Positions 53,178 through 62,500 of a DNA stretch of 64,000 nt are shown here, in pieces. Position 1 is the stretch's first letter. The number at the start of each line of letters is the position of its first letter. The position numbers and the translations under genes are program-made. The stretch is taken from assembly GCA_016861345.1 (NCBI GenBank), contig BOLD01000010.1:62001-126000 (forward strand), in the 5' to 3' direction. Under the pieces are notes generated by a model that worked only from the letters and a program-made list of their open reading frames with translations, searched no databases and had not been told where the DNA came from. This DNA comes from Oligoflexia bacterium (GTDB lineage Bacteria; Bdellovibrionota; Bdellovibrionia; Bdellovibrionales; Bdellovibrionaceae).

Positions 53178-54638
53178 CTACTTCATGAGGTCTTTAATTT
53201 GAAGATTGTTTTCTTCATTGTGCGCTTCGGGCAAGTCTCCCTTCATCGCCCTTGACTCAAGAATCTCTGTTGATAACTCTTCATTTTCCAGTCCGATGTT
53301 TTTAATTTTCTGTGTCGCTCGCGCCACCTCAATTCCATTTAAATTGTAAACGTGAGCTGTTACATTGACTTCTTCTCCGCGTTCAAAATTATCGCGAAGA
53401 TCCTGCATGCGAATTTCAGATTGATTTATCATCTGACCATTGATGCTAAACCGTGCGCGCAGAGCTAACAAATCCTTGTCATTTGCTACTATTGGACGAA
53501 CCATCAGGTTGTCGTTAGACTTTCGAGCAACTTGAACTCCCATATTCAATGTCGAGCCTGCATCAGCCAATTTAACAGGAATTGATTTTTGAAACTGCCC
53601 TTTTCGATAGGCCGCTAATGTTTTTGCATCCTGACGTTCCAGCCAGTTCATATACTCCTTATAGGTCACGCATTTAACTTCTGGAAGACCGCAGACTGTT
53701 TTTGCAAAATCTTTCATAGCCTCCCAATAGGCTCCGCCATTCCACAAGGCAAAGTGATGACCAATGTTGAGCGGGGCACGGTTTCCATTATAATTATCTT
53801 CAAAATACTTCAGGTAGGTCTGATAAGTTTGTTTTTTATATAATTCCTTTTTACTCGAGTCATCTGCAGCTCCCGAATGAGCCACATAGAAATTAAAGTC
53901 CATGGAAAGAGTTTTCTTTCCAGTTCCCGCAATCTTCAACTGCGCCAAAGGAAACTGCCACAACCCGTAAGAATCTTTCTGTGGCCAATAGCTTGGTGAA
54001 TCAGACTTCGATGTATCGTACTTAAATCCAAATTCTTTTAGCGCTGGCCACATCCCTGAAGTAATTCCCAATTGTGGCGCTCTGAATCCCACAATGTCTT
54101 CTTTCTTCATCTGCCAGCCCTGTGTATAGGGGGACTGAGGTGAAAACTTGTTAATTGAGAAAATATCAAAAATCAGATGAATAAACTGTGAAAACTCAGA
54201 TCTCCAGTCCGCAAGTGTCCACTTCTGAGAACCACCATCAAAGTGTCCGTTAGCGTGTGAGGCCATCTCATGGCCCTCATCAATGGCTCGATTGACTTGA
54301 TTCACGCGAGGACCAAGATCCTCGATCGTACCTCCAAATCCGATCGCACTTTTGCCTTTTCCATTTTTGGGAGCATCGTATTCATTACGTAAATCTTTAC
54401 TTAGAAAATAAACACCGCTCATAAAATATGTAAACTTAACTGAACTTCCCTCTTTTGTTGCCTGCTGAGCAAATTCGCGACTGGCTTTCCAAAAAGCTAA
54501 ATTGAGCGATCCATCAAACGCCAACATCACAAATTGTGGGGGTCGCTCAACGACAAACTCTTGGCCCTGAGCTTGAAAAGGGACTGCTAAGCTAATTGCA
54601 GTGACTAACTGAGATGCCTGACGAACAAGTCTCTTCAT
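53178..54638 (-). CDS. Exported NodB-like polysaccharide deacetylase
   Basis: The 486-residue protein has a signal (about 1-25) and a NodB-type core (about 33-330). The first motif reads LAFDGS with Asp42, where classical enzymes have TFDDG, so the second Asp is missing. The metal His pair is HANGH (in HEMASHANGHF), and GFRAPQLG is the Arg motif. A C-terminal domain of about 130 residues follows. It could remove acetyl groups from peptidoglycan or capsule, which Bdellovibrio does to prey wall. GAGGAG precedes ATG; it overlaps epmA by 4 nt. Confidence 0.82.
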   Translation of the reverse strand: MKRLVRQASQLVTAISLAVPFQAQGQEFVVERPPQFVMLAFDGSLNLAFWKASREFAQQATKEGSSVKFTYFMSGVYFLSKDLRNEYDAPKNGKGKSAIGFGGTIEDLGPRVNQVNRAIDEGHEMASHANGHFDGGSQKWTLADWRSEFSQFIHLIFDIFSINKFSPQSPYTQGWQMKKEDIVGFRAPQLGITSGMWPALKEFGFKYDTSKSDSPSYWPQKDSYGLWQFPLAQLKIAGTGKKTLSMDFNFYVAHSGAADDSSKKELYKKQTYQTYLKYFEDNYNGNRAPLNIGHHFALWNGGAYWEAMKDFAKTVCGLPEVKCVTYKEYMNWLERQDAKTLAAYRKGQFQKSIPVKLADAGSTLNMGVQVARKSNDNLMVRPIVANDKDLLALRARFSINGQMINQSEIRMQDLRDNFERGEEVNVTAHVYNLNGIEVARATQKIKNIGLENEELSTEILESRAMKGDLPEAHNEENNLQIKDLMK

Positions 54639-55828
54639 AAAAATCTCCTCATAGGGAATACTTTAATATCTCGAATATCTTCAATATGATTTAAACCCAT
54701 AAATAAGCGCTCCACACCCAGCGCAATGCCTCCGGCTGGAGGCACCCCCGAACGCAAAGACTGAATGAACTCCATATCCAAGCTTGGAATTTCTTTTCCG
54801 ATCGTTTTTTTCTTATTCAAATCCTGATTCATTCGCTGAAGTTGAAGTTCTGGATCATTGACTTCATGAAAGGCATTGGCAATCTCAAGGCCGCGCCAGA
54901 AGAGTTCAAATCGATCAGCCCAACCATCCACCGTTAATCTTGCATAAGCTGCCTGAAAAGGAGGATAATGAGTAATGATCGTTGGAATATTTTGATCAAG
55001 ACCGGGTTCGATATAATCAACAACGAGACGGGCAAAGAGGTCGTCAAGGGATTCATCCTCTGAAACAATTTGTCCTTTTGATCTTAAAAGCGTATAAAAC
55101 TCTTTTTGAGTGGTTTCGGGAGTTAAATTAAATCCCAACTTTTCGCGAAATTGATCGGCCATAGTTGTTACATGAAATTGCACTGATCTTCCTGAAAGAG
55201 CCGATATCAATGACTGAAGATCAAATTGAATTTGTTCAAGTGTAGAATAACTGCGATACCACTCAAGCATCATGAATTCTGGCTCATGATGAGTACCGGC
55301 CTCGCCATTGCGGAAACAATTTTTGATTTCAAAAATTCGAGAATACCCTGAAGCTAATAATTTTTTTAAATGAAGTTCTGGACTTGTTGGCAAATACATT
55401 TTCTTGTGAAATTTCCCAACAGTAAACTCTGTGGAGAAATAATCCAAGAAAGGCTCCGTGCCTGGGCATTCAACCAAAGTTGGAGTGAAGGATTCGATGA
55501 AATCCTGACTCTTAAAATACTTTCGAATTCCCTCCAAATAATCAGAAAAACGAATTTGAATCTCAGGAGATGATGAGATGTGACTTACTGGCTCAATCTG
55601 CGGCGCCAAGAGATGAATTTCCTGCTGTCCAGGTGACGCTTCAGTTACTGCAATAACATCTCCAGTTCGTAGAACGCCAACAAGATCCTGAGACATATTC
55701 ATTTTCAATCCAGATTCAAGAACAAGCTGATCATCAATAACTTCAAGTAAACGTCCCCAAGCGACTGGCCGTGGCGGCATCGCCGGATATCGTTTCCATA
55801 TGTTATTTAAAAATTGTTCTCTCTTCAT
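54635..55828 (-). CDS. epmA: EpmA-like lysyl-tRNA synthetase paralogue (EF-P lysyltransferase)
   Basis: The 397-residue protein is a class II synthetase core without tRNA-binding domain, like EpmA which attaches beta-lysine to EF-P. Class II motifs are MYLPTSPELHLKKLL, FEIKNCFRNGEAGTHHEPEFMMLEWYR and GIALGVERLFMGL. EpmA normally has about 325 residues; here an N-terminal extra of about 85 residues looks like a small beta domain (VAWGRLLEVIDDQ). The EpmB and EF-P genes are not here. It sits between an exported kinase and an exported deacetylase. Confidence 0.85.
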   Translation of the reverse strand: MKREQFLNNIWKRYPAMPPRPVAWGRLLEVIDDQLVLESGLKMNMSQDLVGVLRTGDVIAVTEASPGQQEIHLLAPQIEPVSHISSSPEIQIRFSDYLEGIRKYFKSQDFIESFTPTLVECPGTEPFLDYFSTEFTVGKFHKKMYLPTSPELHLKKLLASGYSRIFEIKNCFRNGEAGTHHEPEFMMLEWYRSYSTLEQIQFDLQSLISALSGRSVQFHVTTMADQFREKLGFNLTPETTQKEFYTLLRSKGQIVSEDESLDDLFARLVVDYIEPGLDQNIPTIITHYPPFQAAYARLTVDGWADRFELFWRGLEIANAFHEVNDPELQLQRMNQDLNKKKTIGKEIPSLDMEFIQSLRSGVPPAGGIALGVERLFMGLNHIEDIRDIKVFPMRRFL

Positions 55829-55831
55829 AAC

Positions 55832-57919
55832 CTACCTTACCGTGAATACAACTTCACATCTTAAGCCTCGAACAATGTCAGTCGCATCTTTCTTTAACTT
55901 TTGAGGATTTGAATCAAGCACTGTCATACCCAATTTCGCAAAATCTCGGACACTGACAACTCCTGTAGATACTAAGTCCTTTAATGTTGATCGAAAGTGT
56001 AAGAGTGCTAGCCTTTTTCCTAACTGTGAAATTGTCAGCGAACTTCCGGCATCCTTTAATAATTTTTCGAGAATGACTATCCCTCGATTCACGCCGATAA
56101 ATTCCGATGGGTAACGAAGCCCCTCGTTGATCGCCCAACTTGCCCACTTATCCAAAGATAGATTTTGATCATAAAAATTGAGCTCTGAAATCTTAGCCTG
56201 CACGGCCCTCTCAAGCTGATTCTTACTAATCATGTTATTTGAACGAGAGCTCATTGCCCACAAAGATTCTGTGATCATTTTGGCATTCAGTATTTCAACT
56301 CCAGAAGCCAACAAAAGGAAATTTTTCTGCATCTCTTTTGAAATGTACCCACCCATTCCAAAATCAAGGATATTGACCTTAATGCGATCCGCAGTGATGT
56401 CGACTAAAAAATTTCCTTGATGCAAATCTGAGTGGAAAAATCCCGACTTAAATGCCAGTTCATCTAGCCATGTCCGAGCTAGCTCCTCAATAACAAGTTT
56501 CTTTACATCCGGAATGACTTCAACCCAGTCTTCATAAACGTGATCTAGCTTTTTCCCTTCTACTAATTCCTGCACCATCAGCACAGATTTTTTATCCACA
56601 ACAATAACCTCAGGAACTGATAAATGAAGATCTGTAATGTAAGTGAGACCCTTAAATTGAACTTCTTTCTGATAGAAATTTCGTCCTTGTACTTGATGTT
56701 CAATGGTCTTTTTTAAATTTAGCTCATCTGTTACGGTCTTTGTCAGGTCTTCAACTAAGGGTTCAATTCTCGGAAATCCAGATCTTCGAAGCTCGGGATT
56801 TGAGTCAATCAGGGGAGCAAGCTCACCTAATATAATTTTATCCTCTTCTACTCGCGTTTCAATTTCTGGTTTTAAAAACCGAATCACGACATCTCGTTTA
56901 CCCATTTGAGTTCTCAGTTGACCAACATGAACTTGAGCCATCGTTCCCACGCCAAGGGGCTTGAGGTCATAAGAGGTCCAATTATAAATCAATCTTTCTG
57001 ACTCAAATAGATCTCTCACAAGAGCTGGGGGTATAGGTCTGACTTTGGACTCAAGTTTTTTAAATAATGTGAGCATCTGAGGTCCGAATCCAGCTTCACG
57101 AGCAACAATTTGAAGTAACTTTTGAAATTGGGGTCCTGCATTCATCACCATGATTTCAAACCGCTGGTGAGAATCAGCCTCTAAATTTTCCCCAATAAAC
57201 TGGCTCATGATCTGTTTTCTTGTTTTGATACTGACCCTTCCAAAATAATTCGTCAGGACAAGAGACATAAAGGTTTGAATCGAGCTTTTCTCTGTACTCG
57301 CAGCTGAGGAGTGAATAGAAACCTGATCGGCAATTGTTTTGATTTTTTCAAATTCTTGAGCCATCAAATTTTCTGTTTTCGAAAAAGCTTCCATAGCTGC
57401 TTGACGGCGAGCCTCGTCTGAGGTCAACAATGGCAGTGCCATCTTCATTAAAAGCTCTTGGTTTAAATCCAAATTTAAATTCTGATATTTTTCGCTTAAT
57501 CGCTGATTTTGGTCCTCAATAAACTTCTCGATACGCTGATTTAAAACCTGGTCTCTTGATTGGATATGGCACTGGGGCCGAACCGCGCTCTTTTCGATCA
57601 GTTGCAGATCGGACTCAAGACTGTAAGAGTTTGGCCACTCTCCCCTGTATAGAGATAAAAATTCTTCAAAGGTTTGAACTTCTTTTGTTTTCACCTCTTG
57701 GTTAAAGACTTTTGTCAATTGGCGATTCATTCGCTCATAAACAGAATTTTTGACTTCTTGGGACTCACCCGCCCCGAGCAAAAGGTAGCTTAAAACTAAA
57801 CGCTGTTCGTAGGACAAATAGAGTTCTGGTGGGGTCTGTGATTGAGCATAAAGCAAAGCCCGTCCACTCCAGAGTGAAGTCGAAAAAATAAGTAGAGCCA
57901 AAATCAGAACACGAGCCAT
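55832..57919 (-). CDS. Exported divergent ABC1/UbiB-family kinase
   Basis: From ATG 57919 the protein has about 695 residues. A signal-like segment (1-25, ILALLIFSTSLW then ALLYA) is followed by a long helical region (to about 255). An ABC1/UbiB kinase domain (about 260-560) follows with KLLQ at 267-270 in place of KxGQ, AQVH at 328-331, and R347 in VVIRF where the ATP-site Lys is usual. HSDLHQGN and LDFGMGG are intact. Export with no ATP source outside is odd, so a membrane-tethered or non-ATP role is possible. epmA starts 3 nt after its stop. Confidence 0.8.
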   Translation of the reverse strand: MARVLILALLIFSTSLWSGRALLYAQSQTPPELYLSYEQRLVLSYLLLGAGESQEVKNSVYERMNRQLTKVFNQEVKTKEVQTFEEFLSLYRGEWPNSYSLESDLQLIEKSAVRPQCHIQSRDQVLNQRIEKFIEDQNQRLSEKYQNLNLDLNQELLMKMALPLLTSDEARRQAAMEAFSKTENLMAQEFEKIKTIADQVSIHSSAASTEKSSIQTFMSLVLTNYFGRVSIKTRKQIMSQFIGENLEADSHQRFEIMVMNAGPQFQKLLQIVAREAGFGPQMLTLFKKLESKVRPIPPALVRDLFESERLIYNWTSYDLKPLGVGTMAQVHVGQLRTQMGKRDVVIRFLKPEIETRVEEDKIILGELAPLIDSNPELRRSGFPRIEPLVEDLTKTVTDELNLKKTIEHQVQGRNFYQKEVQFKGLTYITDLHLSVPEVIVVDKKSVLMVQELVEGKKLDHVYEDWVEVIPDVKKLVIEELARTWLDELAFKSGFFHSDLHQGNFLVDITADRIKVNILDFGMGGYISKEMQKNFLLLASGVEILNAKMITESLWAMSSRSNNMISKNQLERAVQAKISELNFYDQNLSLDKWASWAINEGLRYPSEFIGVNRGIVILEKLLKDAGSSLTISQLGKRLALLHFRSTLKDLVSTGVVSVRDFAKLGMTVLDSNPQKLKKDATDIVRGLRCEVVFTVR

Positions 57920-58060
57920 AGCGAGCATATCCAAAAATAGACTGCAGAAGTCAGGCCTGCACCCCGCCCGCTCCAATGGAATTTGGCCATTTTGACCTAC
58001 TTAAGAGTGTCAAACTCTTAGACAGGTGACAAAGATGGTAGGCCATGCTACCAAACTAGA

Positions 58061-59524
58061 ATGTCAACTCTAGATCTTCCCTTTGCTACATATTTTGATA
58101 TCGAAAAGGCCTACAAAAGCATTCACTCTCTTGGTGATTGGATGGGCATTCGCTTTCACGAAGAAATTGATCAGTACCGATCTTTTCAGAATGAAAAATC
58201 AAAATCTCAATCAATCGTTGTCAATAGCGGAGTCATGATCGAGGCCATGATCAACGGTCAAATTGCCTACGCGGGAACAAGTGATCTGACAAACGAGGGC
58301 ATTCTCAAAGCCGCTCATCAAGCTGTTCAATTGGCAAAATCAACCGCCCCACACAAGAGCTTTCTCTTTGACCAAAGAGTTCGACCATCTTCTCAGGGAA
58401 AGTACAAAAGTCCATCAAAATTGTCCTTTGACAAAATGAGCTTAGGCGAGTTTTCTGACCTTCTCATTCAAACCACCAGACACTTAAAAGTTTCTGATCA
58501 AATTGTTTCAGCTCAAGCCGATGCCATACTGAATGAAACACTGATTCAATACATCAATTCCAGCGGAGCCAATATTGACCAAAAATTTCTTCTGACGAAT
58601 CACAATTTTCAAGTGGTTGCGGTCGAAGGCGGTCACACTCAGCGGCGATCTCTCAATGGGCAAGTGGCCAGATCCTATCAATCAGGGATTGAAATTTTTG
58701 ATAAAGAAAATTTATTTCAACTTTGCGAGCAAACGGGAAGAGAAGCTCTTGAACTATTGAAGGCAGAGAACTGCCCCACGGGAACTTTTGATTTGATCCT
58801 TGCTCCAGATCAAATGCTACTTCAAATTCATGAATCCATCGGTCATCCTCTGGAACTGGATCGCATTCTTGGAGATGAGAGAAATTACGCCGGCTGGAGT
58901 TTTATTAAACCAACTGATTTTGGAAGTCTTCAGTACGGCTCAAGTTTAATGAATGTGACTTTTGATCCGACTGTCTCAGGACAATATGCCTCTTACGCCT
59001 TTGATGAAAGTGGAATGCCTGCGCAAAGAGAGTATCTCATTCAAGAGGGAAAGCTTCTTCGTGGCCTTGGGGGCCTTGAAAGCCAATCCAGATCAAACCT
59101 ATCAGGTGTTGCCAACTTTCGCTCAGCAAACTGGAATCGAGCTCCTATTGACCGTATGGCGAATCTGAATCTCGAGCCCGGAACAACTCCGCTGAAAGAC
59201 ATGATTTCTCAAATTGAGAAAGGTGTCCTGATGAAATCCAATATCTCATGGTCCATAGATGACTATCGAAACAAGTTTCAATTTGGCTGCGAATACGCTC
59301 AAATGGTCGAGAATGGAAAAATCACCAAGACACTAAAAAATCCCAACTACCGCGGAGTCACGGTTCCCTTCTGGAACAAACTGAAAGCTGTGGGCACAAA
59401 AGAAGAATTTGAAATTTTTGGCTCACCCTATTGCGGGAAAGGTGAACCCAGCCAAATGATCCGCGTGGGCCACGCCTCGCCCCCCTGCTTATTCTCTGAT
59501 ATCGAAATTTTTGGCGGAGAGTAG
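58061..59524 (+). CDS. tldD: TldD/PmbA-family metalloprotease
   Basis: The 487-residue protein has the TldD zinc motif HESIGHPLELDR (HExxGH), followed by GWSFIKPTDFGSL and a C-terminal region with PNYRGVTVPFWNKL and GKGEPSQMIRVGHASP. TldD with TldE degrades or processes small modified peptides, such as those in microcin maturation. Only the TldD half is here; a PmbA/TldE partner is not in the window. It reads away from the kinase operon and converges on the phage-like protein. Confidence 0.92.
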   Translation: MSTLDLPFATYFDIEKAYKSIHSLGDWMGIRFHEEIDQYRSFQNEKSKSQSIVVNSGVMIEAMINGQIAYAGTSDLTNEGILKAAHQAVQLAKSTAPHKSFLFDQRVRPSSQGKYKSPSKLSFDKMSLGEFSDLLIQTTRHLKVSDQIVSAQADAILNETLIQYINSSGANIDQKFLLTNHNFQVVAVEGGHTQRRSLNGQVARSYQSGIEIFDKENLFQLCEQTGREALELLKAENCPTGTFDLILAPDQMLLQIHESIGHPLELDRILGDERNYAGWSFIKPTDFGSLQYGSSLMNVTFDPTVSGQYASYAFDESGMPAQREYLIQEGKLLRGLGGLESQSRSNLSGVANFRSANWNRAPIDRMANLNLEPGTTPLKDMISQIEKGVLMKSNISWSIDDYRNKFQFGCEYAQMVENGKITKTLKNPNYRGVTVPFWNKLKAVGTKEEFEIFGSPYCGKGEPSQMIRVGHASPPCLFSDIEIFGGE

Positions 59525-59531
59525 GATTACT

Positions 59532-62500
59532 TTATCTTGCATTCGCATATTTAAATGGCATTTCCGCGAGCGCAGCGAAAAGATAGATGCCCGTTGAGGT
59601 ATTAAATGCGGTTCCTCGTATCTTAAATCCATTGGCAGTAACATCAAGCCAATCTCCAGTTGAATACTCCACATCTGGATTGTTGGGATAAAGGCGCTTA
59701 TTGCCGACATTGAAGGCATCTCGAGCTGTATCAAAAATTCCCCAAACCTCAGTTCCACCCTCAAAACGCTTTACCAAAATCCATCTTGGTCTGAATCCAC
59801 ACCACACAAAGGGGCCATCCGCGACTCCATTTCCCGTATAGGTTCCAAATTTTGAAAATCCAGGAATCTCTGCAAAGCAGTAGGCAACATAGTTTTTCCC
59901 ACTGTTATATATTGAAGATCCTGCAGTAAAAACGGTTGAGGTCGGAGCCGTATTGTTCCATCCGCCGGCGGACAATGTTGCTGCAGTTGTTGTATAATTC
60001 AACATGTAATTCCATGGTGATGTGGCATTCAAATTCTGATGGCCTATAACCCAATTTGTTCCTGCAGTTTCTCGATCCTTTGCCATAATCATAGCAGGCA
60101 CAGCGCCTAGTCCGTGACCAACAGTTTTGACGGTTCCATCTGCGCGCCATCCAACGATAGAAAATCCAGCAGTTGCATTCACACTGACCTGAGATGTCAG
60201 TTGGCCTGCTGTATTCGTACTCGCAACTCCCCCCGCCTTCCACATCCATGCCACATAGTTATCATTGTTTGTTCCCGTTGTGACATCATTACCCACAGTA
60301 AATCCACCAGGATAAAATCGCTGAATCGCCTGAGTTGTCGATGCCTCAGCATTTGTCGTATTTGAGGCCAACATCCCAAATGCTCCCCGCACACTATCAG
60401 CAATCGCGTAATTATTCGCCGTTGTCCGATCTTTAATCCACACCAGATCAGGGGTCCACAGCGATGAAGATGGAGCGGGAAGATTTGCTGTGCAGAGTGT
60501 TTTGTATCCCGACCCACTCAAGGTTGTCCATACCGTTGTATTTTGAAAAGGCCTCTGACCAAAGTTAACTTGCCAAATTGGAGGAGTCGCAGCACTCTGT
60601 GTTTGAAATTGCGGAATCCATGTTTTCCCAGAAAGTGCTGCCGTACCTGATGCCGAAGCAATAAGTGTATTGTTTATGTAAATGCTAAAATTATTGTTAT
60701 CGATATCAAATGCAACTCCAACAACATCATTACTTACCCAATAAGAATAACCTGTGGACTCTGCAGCGCTTGATACTTTAGCAGCTAGATCTGGTGTCCG
60801 ACTTCGAATATATCGAGCATCGGTCCCATCACTGATATTGACAATACCAATTCCAGTCGTTGATGTATTTGTAATGAGTTGAGTAATCTTGCCCTCAAAA
60901 TAAAACTTTCCTGATGTAACATACATTGTTGCATAGAAGCTGTTTGCTCCGCCGGTGAACTCTAAGTTTCCTGCTCTGAATGTTGTTCCACCGGAATCAC
61001 TTAAGGGATTCAACGTCGCATAATTCCCCACTGGTCGGGTTCCGCTTGCTGCATTTGTTGGTGAATCAATCATCGCATCGTAAGTCACTCCCGCAGTGAG
61101 TGAAATATTATTCGTATTCCAGTAATTCGTATTACCTGAAAAATCTTTTCCAATTCCTACATTTGATCCCGAGGTTAACTGACTCGTATCACTGAAGGGC
61201 AGATAAAATCCGTTCGTTCCATACGTCCCTGAATATTGCTTCGGCACCCAGGTTCCGGTTGTGGACTCTGTTTGACCAAAACTGGATGGAGTTAAAGTCT
61301 GGCCATCAATAAAATGAACTTCGGCAATGTAGCCGTCAAAGTAATATGATGTCCCAAGCCTTCCGATATTGTGCGCACTTGCATTGTTAAAATAGAAAGC
61401 GTCAAAGTTCAAAGACAGCTCAGGACTGATCGCCACTGCCAACTGTTGTCCATCGACGTAAAGTCTCATTCGCTCTGAACCAGTGGCATTTGCAGAATCA
61501 AATACACAAAGAATATGCATCCACTTACTTGTATCCAGAAATGATCTTTGCGAGTTGATCTGGCCGGCGTGAGATCCTCCACCACTATTGGAAATACAAA
61601 ACATGAGTTTGTTACCGTAAAACATCAACGAATCATGTGATGTCGGACCAGAAATTGCTCCCGAAAAAATACACGAATTGTCTGTCGTACTGCGCTTCAC
61701 CCAGCAACTAAAAGTCCAGGCTCGACGATTTCCTGTCGCTCCAAAAGTACGACTCAAATACGCCGTTGCACTTGCTCGAAGTCGAAGTGAATTATCCACT
61801 GCAAATGGAAAGCTGGTGGAAGGAATACCAAAACTAGGAGCCGCTCCACTTTGTCCCACGTGTTTGACTCCGCCAGTACCCGTGTAAGTCAGTACATCAA
61901 AATGTTGAGATGGTTTTGAGATTGTAGGATCTGGTAAGTTTGAAGTGCAGATTGCTTTGAATCCCGATCCCTGAAGTGTCGTCCAAGTTGATGTATTTTG
62001 AAATGGGATCTGACCAAAGTTAAACTGAATGTTGGAGCCATTGTAAGATCCGCCTGCAGGCACATAGCTTCCCGACAAGCCTGAAGCAAGAGTACCCTGA
62101 CTTGTATTGTTCTCGTAGACAACAAGTGTCCCCGCATTAAAATCAAGAGCAAATCCAAGCACCATCCCTGCTGACAGTGCTGATCCATATCCCGCACCTA
62201 GTTGATTTGTACCATCACCGCGAATACAGAAGGCTCCGCTCGTTCCAGATAAATCAATTGATGCGCTTCCGGTTAAATCGGTTGAGACAGGCACAATGCC
62301 AACATTGGGATAAGTGGGATTATTTCTGGCAACAACCGTGGCCTCCCAATACCACTTGCCCGAGGACACTGCTATTGATGATCCAATCCGCGAAGCAACC
62401 GAACCACTAGTAAATGTCGCAAGAAGATTGCCGTCAGAAACGGTAACATAAGTGCCCTTACTCAATGGATTCAACACACAGTAATTCCCCGCAGGCCTAG

